Shown here one piece after another: positions 45,831 to 58,523 of a DNA stretch of 64,000 bases. Source of the stretch: Botryotinia globosa (taxonomy: Eukaryota > Ascomycota > Leotiomycetes > Helotiales > Sclerotiniaceae); contig RCSZ01000011.1 of the NCBI GenBank assembly GCA_014898425.1, positions 1,610,501-1,674,500 of the forward strand. Direction: 5' to 3'. Under the pieces are notes generated by a model, which made no database searches, was not told where the DNA came from, and saw only the letters and a list, made by a program, of their open reading frames with translations. Numbering within the stretch: the first letter of the stretch is position 1; each line of letters opens with the position of its first letter. A program made the translations under genes and the position numbers.

Positions 45831-48453
45831 TGGCAGGCATAGAAGGTATTTTGCCCAAGGCAGAAAGTGGGGAAGTAAATTAACGATGTACGATCACGAG
45901 TAGGAGAGCTTATGGGTATTGTTTTCATTGCGTTGGCGCTGTAGTGGAGTTCATTTCCTTCATGCTTGCATCTAGCTCAGATCAACAGGCGTAGGGGGGT
46001 ACTGGTATGGCTGCACAGGCTCACTTATTGAAAGATTGACAATGGTCCTCTATTGGAGAGTGCAGGGGTATGGTATTTTTTCGTTATTGGATTTTGGGCG
46101 GAAGGATTGTAGTATATGGGAATATTTGCTTTAACATTGACATAGGTATCGGGGATACGTGCATAATACAATATTTGCAAGATTGGGCGTCCCGTTGCCT
46201 CTCAATGTGATGTGAGATTATAATATAATGTTTCTGTTGTGTATTCTGAGCTTGATAGATACTGATACTCTCCCCATGGTTTCGTAATATATCTCGCCTC
46301 GTTAATCTTCATTCTTACCCCTATCCTTCCCTCCTCCCCGTGCGCGAAAGAAATCAAAGTCGCCTGCCTACCTTATGCCATGAATCAAGTCCGACGAAGT
46401 CTATTTCTCCTAACCAATTCATTCTTCCATAATCCATTGCTTGGCATTAGAATCTATTCTTTAATTATTCAATGTATAACGAATCTGACAACCCTTCCTG
46501 AAATATACAAATCGCAATACCAAATAATAATAAAACAGAAATTTCTCCATCTATCTGTACAGTGGTCTGTTCTGTTAGTTCATACATCTGCTCTACTGGT
46601 GAGTATGCTCTTCTACATAGTAGTAGCTTATTCACAAAAGCATCCTGAAAATTACTAGAGCTTTCATTGTGCGTAAAGGTTTCTGGTCGTGTCTTTGCGG
46701 GGATGTAGCGTATTGTATTTAGTGAGAAATGTATAACAGGTTGATTAATTGATATTACGGATTTGCTGATTTCTAGTACTTGTATCTGTACTTGTGTGGT
46801 TAGAAAGGATAGTAAAATCTCGCTATAGGGATTTCGGTTTTTGGGGTCTTATTTTTTTTGGAGGATATGTAATTAGAGGTATTTTTATAGAGGTTCGACT
46901 TCATTTCGATATAAGGGACTTTCCTTCCGATTAGTTTTGATCGGGTTATTTTATAATCTTCTTGAGTTTCAATTACATCTCTCTTAAATTTATTTGTCTA
47001 TGATGTCATAGCTAATTCTGACGATTCTACTGGTTTAATAAGGGTATATATAACTTGGGGATTCGAAAATATAAGGATATTCTAATGAAGGGTTCTAAGA
47101 ATATATAGTAATCTTAGTGAAATTCATATAAAATTGACTATTTGAATAAACTTAATTATTTTAATGGATAATTATACATTATTAACTTTATATATCTTTT
47201 TCAAAATTCAAAAGTATATAGATAATTAAACAAATCATATAATAATAATAAAATTATAATATTAAAAGATTTATACATAAAATTATCTTTAATTATATTA
47301 TAAAATAAAGATATTAATATTTTACTTTTAATCAAATATTAATCTTTATATTTTAAATAATTTACAATAATTTTTATATTTATAAAATTAAAATCAATCA
47401 TTAATATTATAATTTTATAATTCTAGGTTTTTTCATTAATATTATATATAAATTTAAAATAGAAATTCTTTTGCGAATCAATTTTTATATCAAAACTAAA
47501 TAAATTCTATAATTTTTTTAGAAATTTCAAATTCAAAGTTTTTTTTAATAAAAGTAATTCATTCATTTTTTTATTAATATTTCGATAAATTTTTATAGAA
47601 TTTTTAGTTTTGATATAATGAAAACAAAGAATAGATTTTGAATCTTATTTTGAATAAAATAAGTTTTAATGAAAAAATACCTTTCGCATAAACTTAATGT
47701 ATAGTACTATAGATCATTTTTAGATCTAAATTTTTTAGAGACTCAAAAATATATCCTTATAAAGAGGTTATTCTTATAGAGAGGTTTTATTATATGCAAC
47801 TCCGGCGTCAAGTACGCTATATCGGTCTTAAGGGGCCAAAGAAACCATTGCTTCCTTTGATCTCATTATATTATGTGAATTTAGAATAATCGTCAATTGA
47901 ACGGTTGGTTTATGTTGAACCATTGTTACTTTCAGTATATATTGCGAGTTTGTGCCTCTTTCAAGTTCTAGAGTGCTTCCCCACAACAATCTAATCCTAT
48001 CAAGACAGGAAGGAGTCGCATACTGTCTGACCGCATGAGTATTGAGAAGCGATTTGCTGTCAGTCGATCGCGGATATGGAGGTATCGGTATTTCTAGTCG
48101 CTGATTTTGCTATGGCGGGGATCAGAATGCTCCGTCGCGGACTTGTCTTTTGGTGTAGGATTGCTGTATATATCATGTCATTCATACTACTTATTGGAGT
48201 TCACTTACTTCCTTTTCACATATCATTATCAACTTTTCAAATACTTCAATTTTGTCTTTTCAAATAATCGATCAGGTTCTGGAATGAATCTATGACATCA
48301 CTATTTATATAGGTGTAACACGGCTTATTATATTGATATCTTGATACAACGTCGTCGTGAATTTGCGGTTGATCGCATATTCAAGCGCTTAGGGGGAATG
48401 ACTATTACCCACTTATAATATAAATACTCCCTTCTCCACCCTCTCCTCCGAAA
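45831..48453. other. Intergenic with transposon relic
   Basis: Contains the TA-flanked relic at 46812-47790. The frame at 46380-46658 starts with ATG but has no recognisable domain and is not supported. The last 650 bp are the promoter of the monooxygenase gene. Confidence 0.45.
46812..47790. mobile_element. RIP-decayed Tc1/mariner-type (pogo-like) element
   Basis: The left end GTAAAATCTCGCTATAGGGA and the reverse complement of the right end ATAAAACCTCTCTATAAGAA are inverted copies with a few, mostly transition, differences. TA lies directly outside both ends (46810-46811 and 47791-47792). The 979-bp body is almost entirely A/T and has no long frame, so any transposase is destroyed or was never present. 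The CTC-CTATA end motif resembles pogo/Fot-type termini; that assignment is inference. Confidence 0.65.
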
Positions 48454-49713
48454 ATGTCCACCAACCTCACCACCTCGACCCGAAAACCCCACATCCTTAT
48501 TTCGGGCGCCAGCATCGCCGGTCCAGTTCTCGCCTACTGGCTCAACCGCGCCTCCATAGCAACTACCATCATCGAACGATCTCCTTCTCTTCGTTCCGCC
48601 GGTCAAGGAATTGATATTCGGGGCCCCGCTCGTACAGTCATATCACGCATGGGTCTCGAATCCACTATTCGCTCCAAAGTAACCCATGAAGTTGGTCTTC
48701 AATTTGTTGACAAAAACGGTACTCCCAAAGCTACTTTTCCCGTGGATGCAAATGGAAATTCCTTCACGAGTGATATTGAGATCATCCGGGGAGATTTGGC
48801 CGAGATTTTTTATAATAGTACGAAAGAAACGTGTGAGTATATTTGGGATGATCATGTTACGAAACTTGAAGAGGTAAATGGGGGAGTCCTTGTCACTTTC
48901 GCAAAAGCTGAACAGAGAATTTTTGATTTGGTTGTGGGAGCAGATGGAATGCGTTCGAAGACTAGACGTCTTGTCATTCCCCTTCCAAACGATGGTTTGA
49001 AATCATTGTATCAATACACGTCATATTTCACCATTCCCAAACAACCTCATGATGATGCATGGGGTAAGTGGTATAATTCTTCTCGTGGGCGTTTGATATT
49101 GCTGCGGCCGGATAATATACATGAGACTACTACTACACGAGTATATCTCAGTATTACCGATCCCCACAAAACATGCAAGTTAGTCAAATATCTGGAAATG
49201 TCACCCGAAGAACAAAAACGTGCTTGGAGAGAAGAAATGTCTGATATGGGTTGGGAGATTGAGAGAATTTTGGATGGAATGGATCAAGCGCCAGATTACT
49301 ATATGCAAGAAATTGCCCAAGTCAATCCTCCTCAATTTTACAAAGGGAGAGTTGCCCTCGTGGGAGATGCAGGATATTGTCCCTCGCCCATCTCAGGAAT
49401 GGGCACCAGTTCGGCTATTTTAGGTGCGTATTATCTTGCAGGAGAACTAGGAGCTTGTAAGAGAAATTGGGAAGAAGGATTGCGAAAATATGAAGAGAAT
49501 ATGAGACCGTTTGTGGAAGGGGTACAGAAACTTCCTCCCGGGGCTCCTGGGTTATTGAATCCGCAGACGGAATGGGGGATTGCGATTTTATATCGAGCTC
49601 TGGGGTTTGTGTCTTGGACGGGAGTGGCGGGGTGGTTGGGAGGGATCTTTGCAAAGGGAGATGAAAGTTTGATAGAGTATGAGTGGAGTGATGGTAAAGG
49701 TGGAAGTTCTTAG
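48454..49713 (+). CDS. FAD-dependent monooxygenase (aromatic-hydroxylase/TetX-like), 419 aa
   Basis: Single exon, with the ATG near the end of a short C-rich leader. The FAD site is complete: HILISGASIAGPVLAYWL (14-30, a GASIAG variant of GxGxxG) followed by an acidic ribose ligand in IIERSP (Glu41); IRGDLAE (Arg112); GADGMRSKTRR (162-172); and LVGDAGYCPSPISGMGT (302-318), the FAD-ribityl GD motif. It belongs to the group A flavoprotein monooxygenases that hydroxylate aromatic or polyketide-like substrates with NAD(P)H. Substrate is unknown. There is no signal peptide, and the C-terminus has a weak hydrophobic patch (ALGFVSWTGVAGWLGGIF). No other biosynthetic gene is adjacent; the gene sits between a transposon relic and the AT-rich block. 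Confidence 0.92.
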   Translation: MSTNLTTSTRKPHILISGASIAGPVLAYWLNRASIATTIIERSPSLRSAGQGIDIRGPARTVISRMGLESTIRSKVTHEVGLQFVDKNGTPKATFPVDANGNSFTSDIEIIRGDLAEIFYNSTKETCEYIWDDHVTKLEEVNGGVLVTFAKAEQRIFDLVVGADGMRSKTRRLVIPLPNDGLKSLYQYTSYFTIPKQPHDDAWGKWYNSSRGRLILLRPDNIHETTTTRVYLSITDPHKTCKLVKYLEMSPEEQKRAWREEMSDMGWEIERILDGMDQAPDYYMQEIAQVNPPQFYKGRVALVGDAGYCPSPISGMGTSSAILGAYYLAGELGACKRNWEEGLRKYEENMRPFVEGVQKLPPGAPGLLNPQTEWGIAILYRALGFVSWTGVAGWLGGIFAKGDESLIEYEWSDGKGGSS

Positions 49714-49930
49714 GGATGGGTTGGGTGTGTTTGTTGTATGTATTAGTAGAGATCATTTGGAAACAGTACATCATAGTGAAAATGGGAAATCTCTGCTTTT
49801 TATGTTATCCTTTCTAAACACCTTTTGACTTCTAAGTTCTTATTTGTTATATGCGTGAAATCATCATCAATATCTATCCCTTCATTTTCTGTTTTATTCA
49901 TCTAGAGTATTCTTAGCTTCAATATTATAA

Positions 49931-50298
49931 GGGCCCGTTCGGATCGTTTTTTTAATTTGTTGACAAAATAATTTATTAACTAATAATTTAATCCAAATTT
50001 TATAGATCTACAAAATATAGAGTAATAAATATTAATAAATATTATCAAATGCTAATAAAAGTTGTATTACAGATTTAACAAACCTTAATAAGATTATCAT
50101 ATAAATTTTTAAAATTTGTAAATTCATATTTTGTAGCTTTTTATAACTCAATATTAACATTCAATAAATTACTTTTTTTTAATTATATTATTAATATAAA
50201 TTATTGATTAATATTCGTATTTAATAAACGCTTATTTAAACCTATATTGCTAACAAATATAGCTTTACATCGCCTAAAAAATCGATCCGAATAGGCCC
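49931..50298. mobile_element. TWA-target MITE, copy 1
   Basis: Left terminus GGGCCCGTTCGGATCGTTTT and reversed right terminus GGGCCTATTCGGATCGATTT are inverted copies over about 23 bp. TAA flanks both sides in the same orientation (49928-49930 and 50299-50301), a 3-bp target duplication typical of PIF/Harbinger elements. The 368-bp interior is AT-rich and non-coding. It shares its ends with the element at 57527-58523. Confidence 0.8.
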
Positions 50299-50466
50299 TA
50301 AGTAAGATGAATACTCTATCCAGCTTGAACTTTCAAATATCTATATCTCTTCAAACAGAATCCTATCTCGATCTAAATCATATACTCAAATAAAGTTATA
50401 TATTAATCAAGCTTAGTTCATTTATAATTCTTCAAGTTTATAAAAATTCTTCGTCTGTAAAACTTT

Positions 50467-50625
50467 TGTCACGGCGCCAACTATATTATCTATATTGCCT
50501 TTGTGCCTTAGGCACAAACCCTTAGTATACCCTTAGCATATCCTACTTTCTATAATAGAACCTCAATCTTTCATAGTATTTAAAACTTTTATAATACAAT
50601 ATAAATCTTTACCCATACCCTAATA
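50467..50625 (+). repeat. 5' LTR
   Basis: Starts TGTCACGGCGCC and ends TAATA, where the 3' LTR has TGACA. It keeps the GC-richer start that the other LTR has lost. Confidence 0.9.
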
Positions 50626-53600
50626 GTTTATACCATTTATTTAAAAGCTATTATAACTTTATTTTAAAAAGATATTTATTCAAATTATCTCCAACCACCC
50701 CAATTATTCTAATTTTATTGAAATTACAATCTAATTATATTGATCAAATCTATCATTGATTTATTATAAATAATTTTACTATTTTTTAACAAAGTTATTC
50801 AATTATATTAAAATATATCTATATTAACCCATTGATATTTTGTAGTTACAAAAGTACCCTAAAGATAATCAACCAAACAACTACATCTAATCTATCTCTA
50901 CAATTCCTTTTTTTGAATTACACCATCAATTTTATCAAAACTAATATTTTCTTATTTACAAATCTATTCTATAATCCAAATATTATATATTTTATAACTA
51001 TTTAAATTATATTTATTTTAATTAAAACAATTATAATTTTATTACAAAAATAAACTACTATAATATATATTTAAATTAATAAAGCCTAATTACAGATTAC
51101 TGAATTACAAAATATAATTGAAATATTAAAGATTGTTATTTATAATAACCCAAAAATCCTATTTTATTAAAAATATTTCATTTTTTTTAAAAAATTTAAT
51201 AATAATGAGTAAGATATTATAAAACATTAAAACCAATATATAATATTTTATAGTGTAATCAATTATTATTTAATTACAAATTACAAAAACGAGTTAGAAT
51301 TCTAATAAATTATATTCCTTATTAATTTATTTTCTAACTCGATTTATATAAATAATCAAATATATTTTGATACGATTATAGATAATTTGTGCGATTTCGA
51401 TTTTTGGTTTTCTAAATAATATATTATAGCAAATATCTGAAATGAATTAAATAAATAATATCAAATCCTTAATCTTTTATAAAAAGATTTTTATAAATTA
51501 TAATAAATATAAAATAAGGAAGATTTCATTTAATAATTTCATTATCAAATTCAAATAATTTGTTATTAGATATAAAAAAATTATTAAACAATAAATTGCT
51601 GATTTCAAGTTTAAGGTTTTATAAAAGTTGATTAATATTTTAATTAATTATTTTAATAAACCCTTTATTATTAATATTAATATATAAATAATTTAGTGAT
51701 AAGGTATTTATAATAATTTAAAAGAGAAAATTTATTTTGATAATCAATGAAAAAGCTAGGATATTAATTTCAATTGTAATTAATCAAAATATTATAATAG
51801 GAAGTCAATTCTAATTATAATTCCTTTTGTATCAAAACTATCTAGTAACCCTATACAATTAAATACTGTTTGATAAAATCAATGCTTTTTATCTTATTAT
51901 ATTTGAAAATAATATTTTAATCTTAGCCTCTATTTTTATTATAAAAAACCAAATCATATTAAAAATAATTGTAATAAGAAACAAATCAACAATACAAAAT
52001 ATAATATCAATATTAATATGAAATACAACCTTTATATTAACTATTCTCTTATAATCAATTAATATTAAAGCCCTAGATTCTATTATAACATTATCAACTT
52101 CTTATATCAAAGTCTATTTCCATCCATCAACTATTTCCTATCTATTAATTATTTTCCAATTATATTATTATACTATACTTCATCAATTCTTTTTAGCCTT
52201 ATTTAAAAGCTTAATTTAAAAAAATATATTAAGAGATTTATTTATTCAAAGGAAAATAAAAGTTTTATTTCTCAATTTAATATATCAAAAGATTAACCTT
52301 AGCTTATAATCACAAATCGAGGTTTTTTATAGGAAATTTATTTTTGTAAATTAAAAGATCAATTATATCTAGGAATCTTTTATATCTTAGAATAATAAAT
52401 AATAAATCTTTTAAAATTTCAATAAAAATCTTTTTTGTATTTAATATAATTATTCTGCTTATTAGTTTTATAAATAATAAAATTATAAACTATAGTTTTA
52501 TTAACAAAAAAATCATCTCCAAACTTTAAATATTTATATACTTTTTTTCTTACATTTATTATTTATTTTTAATCAATAAAAAGCTTTTCAATATCCTTTT
52601 TTAATATACATTTCTGGATATATAAATTAATAATTATTAGAAGATTGATTTATTTTATATTATTATTTTATTAATTGTAGATCCATTAATTTTTGGTTTT
52701 CTTTAGTTTCAATGTTATAATCCTATTATTAATTGATTGATAATAATATTTAAATTTGTATTTATATATTATTCAAAATATTATTGTTTTATTGATATAA
52801 TAATAATTACTATTCCCAATACACTTAATAATTATAAAATAATTTTATTAAAAAATAGCAAAGTTATAATTAATTCCAAATTATTTTTACAAAAGCTTAT
52901 TTCAAAATCAATTTTTATAAAAAATATTATCAACAAAAATTTTGAAATTAAATTCTTATTATTCCAAGATTAATTAGTAATTCTTAAATCTATTGAAACT
53001 TCAAATATCTAAAAAAACCCCAATATTATCAATCTCAAAAATAATGAAAATAAAAACTTTTATTATATTTATTATATTAATAATAAAGTAAATATCTGAA
53101 TTAGAATAATCTTTAATTATTTATTCTTGAAATCAATTCTAGCTCGATTTATTATTAATTCCAAAAAACATAAAAAACTATTACAAAATCAAAACATTTT
53201 ACCTTTACTATTATTATCATTACCAAATCCCTTAAACAAATTATTTAATATTATATAAAATATCCACCTCGAAATATAAAATATAAAGTTTTTTACAACT
53301 AATAGTTTTATACAATTCTATAAAAACAATAATATTTATATTACAAAAGTATTCTAAAATAAACTAAATAAAACTTATAATCTACACTATATAATAATTA
53401 AGGATTCTATTCAATTATATCAAAACTTAATAAATAATAATATTAATAAATTTATAAAAAAAATAAATCAATTTATTCCTTTTATATTAAAAATTTAAAA
53501 TAAATTGTTTCCCTAACTTTATAACCTATACCCAAGATTTCTATCCTTTCTTATTAACAAACTTCTATTATAATACTTATAGAAGTACAAAATCAAAATT

Positions 53601-53942
53601 ATATCAAATAAAGAATCACCATATAATAAAAACTATTCAATATCCTTAACTAAACTTCAAATTATTCATAAATAACTTAATAATAATTTAAATAAAGAAT
53701 TCATTTGAAAATTTTACTCCCAATCAACCACTCCACTTTTCCTAACCACTAAACCAAAAAAAAGCATTCGGATTTATCAAAACTATCAGAATCTAAACAA
53801 TATTACTATTAAAAATCAATATCCTTTATTATTAATTAAAAAAACTCTCAATACTTTATACCATACTAAAATCTATACCAAATTTAATATTATTACTATC
53901 TTCAATAAATTATAAATCATAAAAAACTATAAATAGAAAATT

Positions 53943-55620
53943 GCTTTTACTATTTATTTCAATTTATTCGAATTATTAATAATACCCTTCGAACTCTACA
54001 ACACATCAATCTTATTTCAAAACTATATCAATCATATTCTCTTCAACCTCCTAAATAGAATTTACACAATATACTTAAATAATATTTTAATCTACTCCAA
54101 AAATATTATAAATTACAAAGAATATATCCACAAAATTATTTAACAACTAATCAATATTGAATTATAAATCGATATCAATAAATATAAATTCAAAATGAAA
54201 AAAATTAAATACCTTGATTTAATTATTACCCCAAAAAATATAAAAATGAATTTAAAGAAAATCAATACTATATTCAATTAGAAATTATTAATTAAATTCA
54301 AAAATCTCTAACATTTCCTCGGATTTGTTAATTTTTATTGATATTTTATTTACAATTTTTTCAAGATTATAAAACTTTTTAATTACCTTTTGAAAAAAGA
54401 AAAAATATAAAATTAAAACTTTAAACAAAAAAATATTTTTATAATACTGAAAAACGTTTTTTCTTTTGCCCCAATTCTTACCATATTTGATTATCATCGT
54501 TATATAATAATCGAAACCAATATTTTCGATTAGATTATAAATAATATCCTTTTATAATATAATAATAAAGGAAATTTATATTTTGTAATATATTTTTTAT
54601 CAAAATATAATATTATTGAATATAATTATAAGATTTATAATAAAAAACTTTTAATAATTATAAAATCATTAGAAAAATAAAGACTGGAATTATATAATAC
54701 TCAAAAATTATTTGAAATCATTATTGATTATAAAAACCTCGAATACTTTATATCAATAAAAATACTAAATTAATAATAAACTAGATAAACCGAATTCTTA
54801 TTAGAATTCAATTTCTATATTATATATCGATTTGATTATAAAACTATTCATCTTAATATTTTGAATTATAGAATTAAAGATTGCTTAATATATATCAATT
54901 CTAATAATAATTAAATTAAGAATTATTTATAAATAATCTTTTCAAAATAGATATTCGATATTACTATATTTAAAAATATTATTCAATAAACAAATAACGA
55001 TTTAAATCTAATTATAACCCTAATAAATATAATTATTCTTAATATCAATAAACCAATTAATAATTTCATTAATAAAATATACAAATCATTCGAATTAATT
55101 ACAATTATATATACAATACTTTAAAACCCCTTTATTCATTATTAATTACTAAATATTCAAAAAAATCTTTGAATAATCTTACAAGATTATAAATTAATTA
55201 ACAATAAAATCTTTTATTACAATTATCTCTTTGTTTTTCTCTTTACTAAACTTTATATACAGATTATATACCACATATATTCAATCAAATCAATCAAACA
55301 TTTAAACTATATCAAAATTATTGATCTCGTTTTTTATATATATTAATAACTCAATATATTTAAAAAGATCAAAATATTTATATAAACTTATCAACTCTAT
55401 TTTCACATTAAAACTTCCTATTTTATTATATCTAGATTCCTTAAATCTTTATTAATATTATTTCATCCCTAATTAAATATCTTTATTGATTATATTACAT
55501 TATTACTAATTAATAAACACTATAAAAAGAAATATCAATATATTATTATAATTATTTACTATCTAATTAAAATATAATACTTCATATTAATAATAGAATT
55601 ATCTACAAAGAAATTTGCAG
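53943..55620 (+). pseudogene. Degenerate gypsy pol (reverse transcriptase, RNase H, integrase)
   Basis: From 53943 a frame stays open for over 50 codons and gives AFTIYFNLFELLIIPFELYN, then IYLNNILIYS at 54072, which is the RT active-site strand with its two Asp replaced by Asn (GA-rich to AA-rich, as RIP does). In the same frame KYLDLIITPKNIKMN (54207) matches the RT palm/thumb border. DYKNLEYFISIKI at 54727 is the RNase H/tether block. Around 55420-55570 a poorly preserved stretch fits the integrase core. Stop codons and frame breaks make it non-functional. A gag region would lie in 50700-53700 but I cannot recognise it. Confidence 0.85.
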
Positions 55621-56913
55621 ATCGATTTATCGAAAAGATATATTGCCTATATAATACTTCTAATAATATTATATTCAATAAAGATTTCCAATTCGTTTTT
55701 GAATTCTAAAAACATTTATTCGAATATTTATCGATTATTTTAAAACAATCTTCTTTATTCTATTTCGAATCCAATAATCAAATAAAGAAAATCAATATTA
55801 TAATTAAACAATACTTTTACATCTTTATAAACTTCTATCAAAACAATTAATTCAATTAGCTTCTATTTACAAAATTTGTATTGAATAATATTATATTAGA
55901 AATTATTAATATATTTTCGTTTTTCATTAACTATAATTATTATTTATATCTTAGAATTAAATTATTCATATTAATCCCATCAAGTTTATTATACCAAAAA
56001 AAATAAGAGTTTCTCAAAACCAATAAAATTACAAACAGATTTGATTTTATTCTAATCAAGTTCAAAATGTTTATAATTTAATCAATCCAAAAATATAAAG
56101 ATTATATTAACAGAATTCGAACTAATATTTTCTTTTATAAAAAAGATAATAAGATATAAATTAATATAAAAAATATAAAAATCAATTGTTTAATAAAAAA
56201 AAATAATAATAAATAGAATAATTTTTATAAAATCTTTAAAATCTATAAACAGATTTGTCTATTACAATTCTCAATCAATTTCAAAATTTTTCTAATATTT
56301 TATAACTTATTATTTCGATTGCTTTATTATTTATTAAAATTATTAAATCAAAATATTATTAATATTATTGAGTTATATAGAAATTAAAGCTGAGTTTTCG
56401 AAAAAGATAATGAAATATATGAGGAGATTGAGTAATAGGAATTCAAGAAGATCTTTGATTGTTATAATGAATATAGTTTTTATTATTATATCAAATAAAA
56501 GTATTATTTATTATTATAATAATTAGCTGAAAATCTTCAAAATCAAAAGGGAATAATTATTATATTTTATTTAGTGTATTTAAACAAATCAAATCTGTTT
56601 ATATAGATAGAATTCAAAAAGTCTATTATCTTGAATACTATTACATTAGAAATAACTTTTAAATGAGGATTGAATAGATTAAAGAAAATTTGTTAATTGA
56701 TTTTTACTTTAAAAACAGTTCGTTTTAATTTTGTAATAGAAATTAAAATATTCTAATATTATTTCAAGGGATTTTAGATTATTATTTGATCAATTTAGAT
56801 ATAATAATAAACTAGTTTATTGAATCGATTTTCTATAATTTTATTATTTTTTAATAAAATTATAATCTATATTTTAATTTGTTTAAAACAAACAAACCTT
56901 AAAAAAAGGGTAC

Positions 56914-57072
56914 TATTACAATACCAACTATATTACCTATATTGTTTTTGTACTTTAAATACAAACCCTTAATATACCCTTAATATACTTTACTTCCTAT
57001 AATAAGGCCTCAACCTTTCATAACACTTAGAACCCTTATAATACAATATAAGTCTTTACCCATACCCTGACA
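56914..57072 (+). repeat. 3' LTR
   Basis: Same length as the 5' LTR, aligns without gaps. About 30 positions differ and every one is a transition. Confidence 0.92.
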
Positions 57073-57526
57073 ACTTTAAAAGGCTCCTCTATACTTATCT
57101 CGAAAATCCACCATTAGGATTAGGAATGAGTGAAGAATCGTATAGTTGATAGTCAATACTCGAAGAAAAAGAGAGATAGAGATTCGTTTTTATAAAATAT
57201 CTATATACTAATAGTCTCTAGATGACGAGTATAATTTCATGTTATGATAATGAGTATTCTTTAGTATTGGTAAGTACTTACTAACTTGAATTTAAAAGAA
57301 AAGAGAAGTTTTCTAGTAAGGAAGTAAGTAAGTAGACGATTGTTCTTATATATTTGTTTGAGGAGATGATTTCTTTTATTAATGTAGGTAGTAGAGAGTG
57401 ATATTATTTATCTCTTGGAGAAATAGTATATTGATATTAGAAATTTAAATAGTTTTCTCGATGCTTTATTATTATTGTTATGTATAGTAGTAAGGGTAAA
57501 TTGAGATAGATTGTATGTAAGTATTA

Positions 57527-58523
57527 GGGCCCGTTCGGATCGATCTGTTTTTGAATATTAGATTAATATATTAGTCTAATATAATGTTTATTGAATATAA
57601 TATTAAGCTCAATATATATTAAATTATATTAGGTTTAATATATAATTGAAATATTTCGAAATATTTTAAAACGAATATAATATTTGAGTTAATAAAATTG
57701 TTGGAATAGAAAAAGATATTTGTTGCTAGCATACTGCTTAATATTATATATATATGATTTCCAACAAAAATATTAAGTTAAATAGTTTTAAAATAATAAA
57801 TATAATAAATCTTTTCAATTTTTTTATATAATAATTAACAATAGTTTTTGAAATCTAATTAAATAAATACATTTAAGAAAAAAATATTATCTTCTTTATT
57901 TTCAACTCAATCTTACAGTACTAGGGCACTTCTATTTGATCGATAGTCATTTTGCACCAAAACTCATCATTTAAATATATTTAGTTTTAAACAAAATTAT
58001 ATATTTATTTTTGAAATAATTATATCAATTTATTTATTTTTATATTTTCTTTAATAAAAATTATTTATTTTATTTTTAAATTTTTTATATATTATATAAT
58101 ATTCATTTGAAATTTTAAAATTCTAATATATTAGAAATTACAATCAAAATAAGCGAATTCTCAAGAACTTTTTGATAAGAAAATTTTAAAAATATATATT
58201 ATATCTATTAATTCTTCAAAAAAAAGGAAAATCTTATTATAAATATCATTTATATATAAATAATTAAATTATTGAATTTATTCTAAAAAAAACTATTTAA
58301 AAGAATAATAATCTAATTTCTAAAAAGTAATAAAATAGTGTATTTGGGTGTATTTTTGAGATCGACCAAATAGAAGTGCACGGTTGCTGTATATATCCCA
58401 ATATTACTTCAAATATATTAATTTCATTTAAATATATATTAGCTTCAATATTTCAAACCCCTTGTCATTTTATTATTATTAAAGATTTCACTAATAAAAT
58501 AAAAAATCGATTCGAACGAACCC
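57527..58523. mobile_element. TWA-target MITE, copy 2, with a nested insertion
   Basis: Left terminus GGGCCCGTTCGGATCGATCT and reversed right terminus GGGTTCGTTCGAATCGATTT match copy 1; the right end carries C-to-T changes. TTA flanks both sides (57524-57526 and 58524-58526). Its 997 bp exceed copy 1 because another inverted-repeat element (57926-58379) lies inside; without it the host is about 540 bp. Confidence 0.8.
57926..58379. mobile_element. Inverted-repeat element nested in a MITE
   Basis: The ends GCACTTCTATTTGATCGAT and, reversed, GCACTTCTATTTGGTCGAT are inverted copies with one mismatch. The 454-bp interior is AT-rich and non-coding. I see no certain target duplication, so the exact ends may be a few bases off. 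Confidence 0.7.

Larger units (their letters stand above)
50467..57072 (+). mobile_element. Complete but inactivated Ty3/gypsy LTR retrotransposon
   Basis: Two 159-bp direct repeats (50467-50625 and 56914-57072) bound a 6606-bp element, flanked by the 5-bp duplication ACTTT at 50462-50466 and 57073-57077. A purine tract (AAAAAAAGGG, 56901-56910) sits just before the 3' LTR as a polypurine tract. The order RT, RNase H, integrase seen inside (see the pol relic) places it in Ty3/gypsy. The interior is saturated with A/T and stop codons. Confidence 0.92.

Noticed and set aside
46380..46658. 92-aa forward frame starting with ATG
   Set aside because: Hydrophobic mix without a signal peptide pattern, domain or splice context.
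52737..54497. Frames of 69-78 aa in AT-rich DNA (52737-52973 +, 54288-54497 -)
   Set aside because: They are Ile/Lys/Asn-only translations inside the RIP-mutated retrotransposon and do not match its pol frame.
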